From contig CP070233.1 of assembly GCA_017355425.1 (NCBI GenBank), positions 4,559,501-4,623,500 of the forward strand: DNA of 64,000 bases, given 5' to 3'. Position 1 is the stretch's first letter, and each line of letters starts with the position of its first letter. This DNA is from Dolichospermum sp. DET69 (GTDB taxonomy: Bacteria > Cyanobacteriota > Cyanobacteriia > Cyanobacteriales > Nostocaceae). A program made the translations under genes and the position numbers. The notes under the pieces are model-generated. The model saw nothing but the letters and a program-made list of their open reading frames with translations. It was not told the DNA's origin and did no database searches. This document shows positions 17,139 to 26,818 of the stretch, piece after piece.

Positions 17139-18455
17139 ATGAATAAAAATATAAATTTTGATGTTGTTAATGCTTTACATCAACAGGGTTTAGACCATTA
17201 TCATAGCGGTAATTATCAACAAGCACTGGCTAATTTTGATGCTGCTTTAGAATTATATGCTAATTTTGCGATCGCTTATATTAATCGCGGGAATATATTT
17301 CATATTTTAGGTAATTATGAGAAAGCTATTGTTGATTATAATCAATGTATAAAAATCAATCCTAATTTTGCAGAAGCTTACCATAATCGTGGTAATAGTT
17401 ATTATGCTCTGCAAGATTATCACGGAGCAATAACTAATTACAATCGTTCTCTAGAAATTAATCCTAAATTTGGTGCAGCTTACTACAATCGGGGTTTAGT
17501 TTATGCCCGTATTCAAGATTATCACCAAGCAATTGCTGATTTCAATCAAGCATTAAGAATAGTTCCTGATGATGTTCCAGCATACTCTGAACGGGGTTTG
17601 GCATATAGCAATTTGGGAGATTATGAAAATGCAATTACTAATTATAATCAAGCATTACAAATTAATCCCGCATTAGTTTTAGTATATGGTTTTCGAGCCA
17701 ATGCACATCATCAAATGGGAAATTATGAAAATGCCATTATTGATTATAATCAAGCATTACAAATTGACCCTCGTTTAGTTACAGCTTACTATGGACGGGG
17801 TAGGGTGTGGGAAGCTATGCAGGATTTTATCAATGCCATTGCAGATTATACCCAAGCCATAGAAATCTCCCCGGAATTTGCCCCAGCATATTGCAAACGG
17901 GGTGATGCTCACAAGTTGTTAGGTAATATACAAACAGCAATTCAAGACTATAACCAAGCATTAAAGATAGATTCAGATTTTTTAGCCGCTTATTATCATC
18001 GGGGCAGTAGTCGTTATATAGCTAAAGATTTTACTGGAGCAATTAGTGATTTTACTGAGGCTTTACGATTAGATTCCCAGTCTGCTGTCTTTTATAGCGA
18101 TCGCGCTAATGCCCGTTATGCCCTGAAAGACTATCAAAAAGCCATATCAGATTATACTCAAGCAGTCATCATTAACCCTAATGTAGCTGAGGACTGGTTT
18201 AATCGGGGTCGTAGTCGCTTTCTATTGGGAGAATTAAATACCGCATTAACAGATTTAAATCAAGCAATACAATTGCAACCACGTTATTCCCTAGCCTATT
18301 TAGTCAGAGCAGATATACATAGAAATTTGGGAAATCAGCTAGAAGCAATTACTGATTTACGCAAATCTGCTGATCTTTATTCTCAGTCAGGAAACACGCG
18401 ATATTACCAGGAAATTACCAATCTGATTTCCAGAATTTCTAACTCGTTTTCATGA
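17139..18455 (+). CDS. Tetratricopeptide repeat protein
   Basis: Protein of 438 residues built almost entirely of about twelve 34-residue TPR units. Recurrent patterns are AYxNRGxxxxxLGxYxxAIxDYNQAL and INPxxAxAY. No signal peptide, membrane segment or catalytic domain is visible, so it is probably a cytosolic scaffold for protein-protein contacts. Many copies are close to each other in DNA sequence (NAI-DYNQALQI), which indicates recent internal duplication. The partner is unknown. It is convergent with pyrE across the hairpin at 18546. Confidence 0.9.
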   Translation: MNKNINFDVVNALHQQGLDHYHSGNYQQALANFDAALELYANFAIAYINRGNIFHILGNYEKAIVDYNQCIKINPNFAEAYHNRGNSYYALQDYHGAITNYNRSLEINPKFGAAYYNRGLVYARIQDYHQAIADFNQALRIVPDDVPAYSERGLAYSNLGDYENAITNYNQALQINPALVLVYGFRANAHHQMGNYENAIIDYNQALQIDPRLVTAYYGRGRVWEAMQDFINAIADYTQAIEISPEFAPAYCKRGDAHKLLGNIQTAIQDYNQALKIDSDFLAAYYHRGSSRYIAKDFTGAISDFTEALRLDSQSAVFYSDRANARYALKDYQKAISDYTQAVIINPNVAEDWFNRGRSRFLLGELNTALTDLNQAIQLQPRYSLAYLVRADIHRNLGNQLEAITDLRKSADLYSQSGNTRYYQEITNLISRISNSFS

Positions 18456-18545
18456 GTTAGGGAACAGGGGGACAAATTTCCTTCTTCCTTCTTCCTTCGT
18501 GTCCTATCTCTACGAGACGCTCCGCGAACGCTCCTGCGTGGTTCA

Positions 18546-18573
18546 GTAGGGGCGTATTGCTATACGCCCCTAC
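18546..18573. terminator. Bidirectional hairpin between TPR gene and pyrE
   Basis: GTAGGGGCGTATTGC pairs with its complement ending CGCCCCTAC. It lies directly next to the pyrE stop codon at 18574 and 90 bp from the TPR gene end, between convergent genes. It belongs to the same GTAGGGG palindrome class as 12478-12506. Confidence 0.6.
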
Positions 18574-19194
18574 TTATAAATTAATTTCTCGATACCGTTT
18601 CTGAAGATCCTCAATTGTAAATAAAGCTTCAAACTGTAACCCAGCCGACTCATATAACGCCCCACCGCCTTGCAATCTATCTATCAGAGAAATTACCCTA
18701 TCTACGGTATAACCAGCAGTCTGTAACCGCTCCACAGCCTTGAGCGCAGATTGTCCAGTTGTTACCACATCTTCCAAAACTACGACTTTTGCACCCTGGG
18801 GTAAATTCGGACCTTCAATGTAAGCCATTGTCCCATGTCCCTTGGCTTCCTTGCGAATAATTAAAGCTGGTATTGGTTTATTTTCGTACACAGAAACTAC
18901 ACTTACTGCTGATACAATAGGATCAGCCCCCAAGGTTAACCCAGCTACAGCTTGAGTATCTTCCGGTAACAGTGGTAACAATAATCTGGCCATAGCCAAA
19001 GCGCCTTGGGGATGGAGTGTGACTTGTTTACCGTTAATATAGTAAGAACTCCGTTGTCCAGAGGAAAGAACAAAATCACCTTCTTGATACGCCAACTGGC
19101 AAAATAAATCTAGTAGCTTGTGACGGAGAGTAGTTAAATCAGTAGTAGTTGCCCAAATATCTAGGTTACTGGGGGTTTGAGTGGAATAAGACAT
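18574..19194 (-). CDS. pyrE: Orotate phosphoribosyltransferase
   Basis: Cytosolic OPRT of 206 residues that converts orotate and PRPP to OMP in pyrimidine synthesis. The PRPP loop VVVLEDVVTTGQSALKAVE is near residue 135. The flexible-loop region IIRKEAKGHGTMAYIEG near 110-126 carries the catalytic Lys and His, and FVLSSGQRSSYYINGK is near the N-terminus. It is a separate gene from the OMP decarboxylase-OPRT fusion at 52930, so the genome encodes two OPRT domains in this window alone. It is divergent from the small secreted protein at 19296. Confidence 0.92.
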   Translation of the reverse strand: MSYSTQTPSNLDIWATTTDLTTLRHKLLDLFCQLAYQEGDFVLSSGQRSSYYINGKQVTLHPQGALAMARLLLPLLPEDTQAVAGLTLGADPIVSAVSVVSVYENKPIPALIIRKEAKGHGTMAYIEGPNLPQGAKVVVLEDVVTTGQSALKAVERLQTAGYTVDRVISLIDRLQGGGALYESAGLQFEALFTIEDLQKRYREINL

Positions 19195-19295
19195 TACAAA
19201 CCATTAAAAGTTGTGTTACACCGAAGTTGAAACTCAATAGAGTTCCCAAATTAAGCATAAATTAAGATTCACCCAAAAATTGAGGAGTTGACAAG

Positions 19296-19718
19296 ATGGG
19301 TATAAAATTTCCAGCCCTGAGTGGATTACTGGTACTTTTAGCTACTAGTTCCGCCTTCCCTGGGGTGGCTCAAGCTGAAACCGCAACAGACCCCCCAGAA
19401 ACAACCAGTAATACTTTTGAGCGAGCTTATTTTCGCCATGACCCTAACTTTTACGAAAATGGCAGTTTAAAACGTCAAGTAGATTCTTTAATCGGACCTG
19501 GGGGTAAATTTGGTACTACCTTTCCCGACAATGAAATCGCCAAAGATGCTGAGTTAGTAAATACTCTTTATCATGATGCTCTGGCTCAACAAACAACCGA
19601 TGATCCGTATCTGCGGACACCTGACTTACCAAATCCTTATGACTCTTCTCTATTAATGACTCCCCGCTATAATGGCAATACGCTGAGAGTCGGGACAGAA
19701 TATCGGTTTAAAAATTAA
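19296..19718 (+). CDS. Small secreted hypothetical protein
   Basis: A 140-residue protein with a clear signal peptide (LSGLLVLLATSSAFPG, cleavage probably after AQA near residue 27). The mature part is polar, with NTFERAYFRHDPNFYENG and a C-terminal YNGNTLRVGTEYRFKN. The last stretch looks like a single outer-membrane-type beta-strand ending in Phe-Lys-Asn, but the length is too short for a barrel. It is probably periplasmic or lumenal. The function is not recognised; similar short proteins appear conserved in filamentous cyanobacteria. A Rho-independent-type hairpin lies at 19775. Confidence 0.65.
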   Translation: MGIKFPALSGLLVLLATSSAFPGVAQAETATDPPETTSNTFERAYFRHDPNFYENGSLKRQVDSLIGPGGKFGTTFPDNEIAKDAELVNTLYHDALAQQTTDDPYLRTPDLPNPYDSSLLMTPRYNGNTLRVGTEYRFKN

Positions 19719-19774
19719 CCACAGCTATCAGTTCTGGCTTAGTCTCAATTCCAGTTCTCATTCTTGGCACAAAA

Positions 19775-19800
19775 TTCCCGAATTTTTGAAAATTCGGGAA
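19775..19800. terminator. Hairpin between secreted protein and fasciclin genes
   Basis: TTCCCGAATTTT / AAAATTCGGGAA stem in the gap between two convergent genes, with A/T tracts on both sides. It is suitable as a bidirectional terminator. Confidence 0.7.
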
Positions 19801-19820
19801 TCCATCATGTAAAAAAAATT

Positions 19821-20369
19821 CTACAATTTCACATCGGGTGGAAGTAGCACTTTATTAATTACATGAATTATACCGTTACTAGCTTTGACATCTGCTTTAA
19901 TTACTTTGGCGTTATCTACAGTTACTCGACCTTTTCTAACTTTAATTTGAACTGAAGCACCTTCAACTGTTTTGACATTACCAGTTTTGATAATTTTGGA
20001 AGTAATTGCCCCAGGAACTACATGATAGGTCAAAATCTTGACTAAGGTGGCTTTATTTTCTGGTTTAAGGAGTCTTGCTAAAGTTCCTTTTGGTAAAGCT
20101 TTAAATGCTGCGTCTGTAGGTGCAAATACGGTAAATGGACCTTGACCAGAGAGGGTTTCTACCAAACCAGCGGCTTTAATAGCTGCTACCAGTGTTGTAA
20201 AAACAGGGTTGCTGCTGGCAACTTCGACAATTGTCCCTACAGTATTTGTTTGGGTAACTGGTGTAGCAGGTTTAGCCATAGGCTTTATTTCTGCTAATGT
20301 AGGGGCGCTCACAAAAAGAGTTGTTGCAGCTATAGCGATGCTAACTGTTTTATTAAAAAGAGAATTCAT
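19821..20369 (-). CDS. Fasciclin (FAS1) domain secreted protein
   Basis: Secreted protein of 182 residues with a signal peptide ([19 protein letters not shown], residues 8-26) and one FAS1 domain. The H1 motif [17 protein letters not shown] and the H2-side [14 protein letters not shown] are both present, with YHVVPG between. FAS1 domains mediate cell adhesion or surface interaction, and bacterial versions are periplasmic or extracellular. A single domain of this length is the common bacterial form. The gene stands alone between hairpin-terminated neighbours. Confidence 0.92.
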   Translation of the reverse strand: MNSLFNKTVSIAIAATTLFVSAPTLAEIKPMAKPATPVTQTNTVGTIVEVASSNPVFTTLVAAIKAAGLVETLSGQGPFTVFAPTDAAFKALPKGTLARLLKPENKATLVKILTYHVVPGAITSKIIKTGNVKTVEGASVQIKVRKGRVTVDNAKVIKADVKASNGIIHVINKVLLPPDVKL

Positions 20370-20467
20370 CGTTTGTACTCCAAAAAATATTAAAATGTGA
20401 CGTTTCGGTTAATTTAACTTCACAATCAAGACTGTAACAGAATTTAACGATTTATAACAATTGATTA

Positions 20468-22552
<2,085 letters not shown>

Positions 22553-22553
22553 T

Positions 22554-22694
22554 TAAGTAGGTAGGCACAATTAAATATAATATGGGCAGGCAGGATGCCC
22601 ACCCCACAAGAATATTATACTTATTGTGGGGTGGGCTTCTAGCCTGCCCTAGTCAATAATATTATTTTGATATTTATTTGGGCCCATGTACTTA
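22554..22694. mobile_element. MITE, TAAGTA-ended family, copy C
   Basis: A 141-bp element with inverted ends TAAGTAGGTAGGCACAATTA (left) and, on the other strand, TAAGTACATGGGCCCAAATA (right). The centre is GCCCACCCCACA / TGTGGGGTGGGC. It occupies nearly the whole gap between ligA and GDPD, so promoters of both genes lie in or beside it. Confidence 0.75.
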
Positions 22695-22716
22695 TAAATA
22701 AGATCAGCAAGCAGTC

Positions 22717-23694
22717 ATGACTCAAACTTTCACAGATAACTCCCCTATTATTATCGCTCATCGAGGCGCAAGTGGATACCGTCCTGAACATACTTTAGCC
22801 AGTTATGAATTAGCAATTGATTTAGGCGCTGACTATATTGAACCAGATTTAGTAATAACTAAAGATGGGATTTTAATTGCCCGTCATGAAAACGAAATAT
22901 CAGAAACTACTGATATTGCTAATCATCCCGAATTTGCCCATTTAAAAACTACTAAAATCATTGATGGTGAAATTAAAATAGGTTGGTTTACAGAAGATTT
23001 TACCATAGCAGAAATTAAAACCCTAACAGCACAAGAACGCATTCCTCAAATCCGTCCTCAAAATATAGCTTATAACGGGATATTTACTATTCCCACTTTT
23101 GCAGAAATTATTGATTTAGTAAAGCATAAAAGTCAAGCAATTGGTCGCCATATTGGCATTTATCCAGAAACTAAACATCCCAGTTATTTTAAGGCGATTG
23201 GTTTATCATTAGAATCAACTTTATTATGGAATTTGCAGGGAATTAATTTACCTGTATTTATTCAATCATTTGAAGTTAGTAATCTGAAAGAATTATCACA
23301 AAAAACAGATTTACCCTTAGTGCAATTAATTAATGATATTGGTAAACCATACAATTTTATTATTAATGATGATCCGCGGACATATATAGATTTGTTAAGT
23401 CAACAAGGGTTAAAAGAAATTGCTGAATATGCCCAAGCGATAGGTGTACATAAAAACTTATTAATTCCTAGAGATATTCATGGTAAATTACTATCACCCA
23501 CATCTTTAATCACAAATGCTCATAATGCTAATTTACAGGTTCATGTTTGGACTTTTAGAAATGAGGATTGTTTCTTACCCTCAGACTGTCAAGGAAATCC
23601 CCAAAAAGAATATGAAATATTTTTTAGTTTGGGCATAGATGGTGTATTTAGTGATTATCCAGATATGGCTTTAAAGATTAAACCTTATGAGTAA
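22717..23694 (+). CDS. Glycerophosphodiester phosphodiesterase
   Basis: GDPD of 325 residues, hydrolysing glycerophosphodiesters to glycerol-3-phosphate and an alcohol. The TIM-barrel start shows the catalytic HRG in IIAHRGASGYRPEHT (about 12-26), the metal ligands in GADYIEPDLVITKDG, and the second His in LIARHENEIS. YPETKHPSYF near 150 and VHVWTFRNED near 275 are typical of the longer bacterial GlpQ group. No signal peptide is evident, so it is probably cytosolic. It overlaps chrA by 8 bp, which indicates an operon. Confidence 0.92.
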   Translation: MTQTFTDNSPIIIAHRGASGYRPEHTLASYELAIDLGADYIEPDLVITKDGILIARHENEISETTDIANHPEFAHLKTTKIIDGEIKIGWFTEDFTIAEIKTLTAQERIPQIRPQNIAYNGIFTIPTFAEIIDLVKHKSQAIGRHIGIYPETKHPSYFKAIGLSLESTLLWNLQGINLPVFIQSFEVSNLKELSQKTDLPLVQLINDIGKPYNFIINDDPRTYIDLLSQQGLKEIAEYAQAIGVHKNLLIPRDIHGKLLSPTSLITNAHNANLQVHVWTFRNEDCFLPSDCQGNPQKEYEIFFSLGIDGVFSDYPDMALKIKPYE

Positions 23695-24859
23695 TTTATT
23701 GTCAAATCGCTTAACTGAAGTTGCCCAACTATTTCTCAAATTAGGCATTATTGGCTTTGGTGGACCCGTTGCCCATATTGCCATGATAGAAGATGAAGTA
23801 GTTAAACGTCGTCAATGGTTAACACAAGAACATTTTCTAGATTTACTAGGGGCAACAAATTTAATTCCTGGTCCCAATTCCACAGAAATGGCTATTCATA
23901 TTGGATATATTTATGCAGGTTGGTTAGGATTAATAGTTGCCGGAGTTTGTTTTATTTTACCTGCGATTTTAATTACAGGTTTATTGGCTTGGGTATATGT
24001 CAATTATGGAACTTCACCCCAGGTTGCACCGTTACTTTATGGAATTAAACCTGTTGTTTTAGCAATTATCATTAATGCTATTTGGGGTTTAGGAAAAAAA
24101 GCCATAAAAACAAGACAACTACTTGTAATTGCTGTAGCAGTTGGGTTAATAACTTGGTTTACTAAAGTTAACGAAGTTGTGGCTTTATTGCTAGGAGGAA
24201 TATTAGGAATGATTTGGTTACGCAGTGGTAATCAAGCTAATTTAATGATTATTGGTTTAACCACAAGTACATTTTGGCAAACTACCGCAACTTTGAATAC
24301 AGCGATAAATGATCATATTTCTGTACCTTTATGGCAATTGGGTTTATTTTTTCTCAAAGTTGGTAGTGTGTTATTTGGTGGTGGTTATTTATTAATTGCC
24401 TTTTTGCAAGGAGGATTAGTAGAAGAATATGATTGGTTAACACAACAACAATTATTAGATGCTATTGCTATTGGCCAATTTACTCCTGGTCCTGTGCTTT
24501 CTACCGCAACATTTATTGGTTATGTAATTGCTGGTTTTCCGGGAGCAATTGTCGCAACTTTAGGAATTTTTCTACCTTCATTTTTATTCGTGGCTGCCTT
24601 AAATCCTTTCATGAATCGTCTTCGTAATTCATCTTGGACAAGACCTTTTTTAGATGCTGTAAATGTGAGTGCTGTAGCGTTAATGGTTTTAACTACAATC
24701 CAATTAGGAATAGCTACTTTAATATTACCAAAAACCCATTCTGTAGATTTTTTAGGTTTAGTTATGGCTTTGATTTCAGCAGTTTTAGTAATTCGCTATC
24801 GCATTAATGCTGCTTATTTAATTATCAGTGGTGCTATTATTGGTTGGGGTGTGAAATGA
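23687..24859 (+). CDS. chrA: Chromate transporter, two-domain ChrA
   Basis: Integral membrane protein of 390 residues with two homologous CHR domains. The first shows GFGGPVAHIAMIEDEVV and NLIPGPNSTEMAIHIGY, the second FGGGYLLIAFL, WLTQQQLLDAIAIGQFTPGP and STATFIGY. Long-chain ChrA proteins expel chromate from the cytoplasm; sulfate or other anions may be natural substrates. About ten to twelve hydrophobic helices are visible. It is translationally coupled to the upstream GDPD gene. Its end abuts the four-helix-bundle pseudogene. Confidence 0.92.
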   Translation: MSNLLSNRLTEVAQLFLKLGIIGFGGPVAHIAMIEDEVVKRRQWLTQEHFLDLLGATNLIPGPNSTEMAIHIGYIYAGWLGLIVAGVCFILPAILITGLLAWVYVNYGTSPQVAPLLYGIKPVVLAIIINAIWGLGKKAIKTRQLLVIAVAVGLITWFTKVNEVVALLLGGILGMIWLRSGNQANLMIIGLTTSTFWQTTATLNTAINDHISVPLWQLGLFFLKVGSVLFGGGYLLIAFLQGGLVEEYDWLTQQQLLDAIAIGQFTPGPVLSTATFIGYVIAGFPGAIVATLGIFLPSFLFVAALNPFMNRLRNSSWTRPFLDAVNVSAVALMVLTTIQLGIATLILPKTHSVDFLGLVMALISAVLVIRYRINAAYLIISGAIIGWGVK

Positions 24860-24894
24860 ATTTAGAATTTAGAAAAACAATCATAACATTAAAA

Positions 24895-25251
24895 ATGGCT
24901 AACAAAGATATACAAGAAAGAACTCTAAACTTTAGGATAAGAATAGTTAATCTTTGTAAATTTTTGAGAGAAAATGGTGGAACAGGATATGATTTGAGCA
25001 AACAATTAATCCGCTCTGGAACAAGCATTGGAGCAAACATTGAGGAAGCACAAAATGCAGAGAGTAAACCTGATTTTATTCATAAAATGAGTATTTCTTT
25101 AAAGGAGACTAGAGAAACAAATTATTAGTTAAAAATATTAATTGCAACGGAGAAAACCCTAGAAAAAAGATTACTTCATTTATTAAATGAATCTAATGAA
25201 TTAATTTCTATTATTCATGCAATCATTAAAAATACCAAGTCTCAAGATTAA
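24895..25251 (+). pseudogene. Four-helix-bundle (S23-type) protein broken by one TAG
   Basis: From ATG 24895 (MANKDIQERTLNFRIRIVN) the frame encodes the family hallmark LIRSGTSIGANIEEAQNAES and runs to TAG at 25126-25128. Beyond that codon the same frame continues without a break for 40 more codons to TAA at 25249. That part encodes LLNESNELISIIHAIIKN, the normal family C-terminus. The TAG stands where relatives usually have Trp (ETNYW), so a single TGG-to-TAG change explains it. The family is related to the 23S rRNA intervening-sequence protein and DGR accessory Avd; its role here is unknown. An upstream ATG at 24856 overlaps chrA. Confidence 0.85.
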
Positions 25252-25260
25252 TTCTAAATT

Positions 25261-25917
25261 CTAAATTCTAAAAAGATCAATTATTTCTCTTTCTAAGTTA
25301 TCACGGGCAGATTGTTCGGCACTATCAAACATCAAAGGTGTAAAATAAATTCGTTCTCGTTGCAAAAATCTTTCTAAAACTTGTCTTCTACCAGTGATAT
25401 ATGCCAATTCTGATACCCACGCATATTCTTGACGAATGGCTTGAGAATATTCTTGATATTCAATTGGTTTTGCGGCTAAGATTGCTAAATCTGCGTCAAG
25501 TAAAACGTGGCTATTTAAGTCATTACCTTGATGATATTTAGTATTTAAAATTAATTGGTGAACTATGTTAATGTTATTATCTGGAATTGCTAAATTTTCT
25601 AGTATCTTGGCAGCATAGTCAGCACTTTTTTCTTCACTGTCTTGACTTTGAGTATTATATATAACATCATGAAACCAAGCAGCAAGTTTTACAGCAGCTA
25701 GGTCTTGGGTATAGACTTGTAAAATATCAATCGTACTGATAACGTGATAAATATGCTTTAAATTGTGGTAGTAACGATTAGGACTAGAATATGCTGCAAC
25801 TAAATCAGTAAAAGCTCTATTAGCTGCTACTTTATCTATATTGAAGAGGTAAAATGTGCTTTGCCAATGAAGAAATAAAGCAGATATCAGTTTTTTGGTA
25901 TTCATAAGTATTATCAT
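25261..25917 (-). CDS. HD-domain metal-dependent phosphohydrolase-like protein
   Basis: Cytosolic protein of 218 residues. The metal ligands are H in YHNLKHIYHVI (about 53-59), HD in LAAWFHDVIYN (about 88-92) and the later D in DADLAILA (about 140). The arrangement matches the predicted HD superfamily phosphohydrolases annotated as nucleotide or N-methyl-D-aspartate receptor NMDAR2C-like proteins. The substrate is unknown. It is convergent with the four-helix pseudogene, whose end lies only 9 bp away. Confidence 0.85.
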   Translation of the reverse strand: MIILMNTKKLISALFLHWQSTFYLFNIDKVAANRAFTDLVAAYSSPNRYYHNLKHIYHVISTIDILQVYTQDLAAVKLAAWFHDVIYNTQSQDSEEKSADYAAKILENLAIPDNNINIVHQLILNTKYHQGNDLNSHVLLDADLAILAAKPIEYQEYSQAIRQEYAWVSELAYITGRRQVLERFLQRERIYFTPLMFDSAEQSARDNLEREIIDLFRI

Positions 25918-26054
25918 GTTTGGTTAAAGGCTGACAGATCAACTTATAAAGTGTAATATATAACATATACGCTACAATTGAGTAGTCAAATAGGCTTAAT
26001 ATTTAGTTAAAAGAAATTCTTCCTTATCTATTTTTAAATAAAAATAATAACTCA

Positions 26055-26198
26055 ATGAAACTTTGGCAATCTAATCAATATCTGAATAATAATAGATTTA
26101 TTATCCAAAATGTGTTGGGTAGCGGTGGCTTTGGTATTACATATAGTGTTAAAGAAATATGGCTCTTCGGTACTTGTTATGCTAAACCGAGAAATTGA
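26055..26198 (+). pseudogene. N-terminal fragment of a Ser/Thr protein kinase
   Basis: Forty-seven codons encode MKLWQSNQYLNNN and a glycine-rich loop LGSGGFGITYS, which begins many cyanobacterial Hanks-type kinases. The reading frame then leaves kinase homology and stops at 26196. The Lys, HRD and DFG regions are absent from the following DNA. It is a truncated relic. Confidence 0.7.
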
Positions 26199-26228
26199 GA
26201 GAAGGGAACAGGGAACAGGGAAAAAATT

Positions 26229-26405
26229 TTAATTTTCTAGTTTTTTAATAAGACTAATAATCATTCTGCTTTCTTCTTTTAATAAATTAAGAATCATTTC
26301 TACATCTTTTTCTGAACATAATCCTACTCGGTGAGATAAAATTAGATGAGTTTCTAATTCATTAACTGACCCTTGAGCTATGTTTAAAAATCTTATATAT
26401 TCTCC
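26229..26405 (-). pseudogene. C-terminal fragment of a second four-helix-bundle protein
   Basis: The minus strand encodes GEYIRFLNIAQGSVNELETH, then LILSHRVGLCS and a TAA stop, the conserved C-terminal half of the S23-type four-helix-bundle family. No N-terminal half exists upstream; an in-frame stop occurs at 26424-26426 and the truncated lipoprotein gene overlaps that side. It differs from the copy at 24895, so it is a separate relic. Confidence 0.7.
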
Positions 26406-26406
26406 T

Positions 26407-26787
26407 CTATATCTTCGTCCATATCATAAGAGATATATTAGCACCGAATAGATACAGCACTTCTTCTAATTTTGCATCAGCTGTATTCACATCCGTTGTA
26501 GCTAATTTAAGCAACTCCGGCCAATTTAAAGTTTGTGATTTACCACTGGCTGTCTCACCTTGAATAGCTAAATTCCACTGACGCTGCGGGTTCTTTTTGG
26601 CTTTATCTGCTAGAATTTCCGCATTGCGATTACTTGCTTCTTTACGCCATAATTCCAATTGTGTATTTGTCGGCTTTTTTGTACAACCTCCCAAGTAGAC
26701 TACACTTATCCCCAAAGAGACTAAAGCCAAGTTTTTCCAGATATTCGAGACAACCACATTCAAAACTTTTACATCATTAGTCGACAT
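26407..26787 (-). CDS. Putative lipoprotein, probably truncated
   Basis: A 126-residue product from ATG 26787 (MSTNDVKVLNVVV). The N-terminal hydrophobic segment ends in a lipobox-like YLGGC, so the mature protein would be a lipoprotein. The body has LELWRKEASNRNAE and WNLAIQGETASGKSQTLNW. This recalls the N-terminal region of cyanobacterial sulfite-oxidase-like molybdopterin proteins, but that is a weak resemblance. After DVNTADA the sequence becomes unrelated and stops, next to other gene fragments, so the gene has probably lost its 3' part. It is divergent from putA. Confidence 0.45.
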   Translation of the reverse strand: MSTNDVKVLNVVVSNIWKNLALVSLGISVVYLGGCTKKPTNTQLELWRKEASNRNAEILADKAKKNPQRQWNLAIQGETASGKSQTLNWPELLKLATTDVNTADAKLEEVLYLFGANISLMIWTKI

Positions 26788-26818
26788 TAATTCAGAAAAC
26801 TGATTACTAACAAATTTT

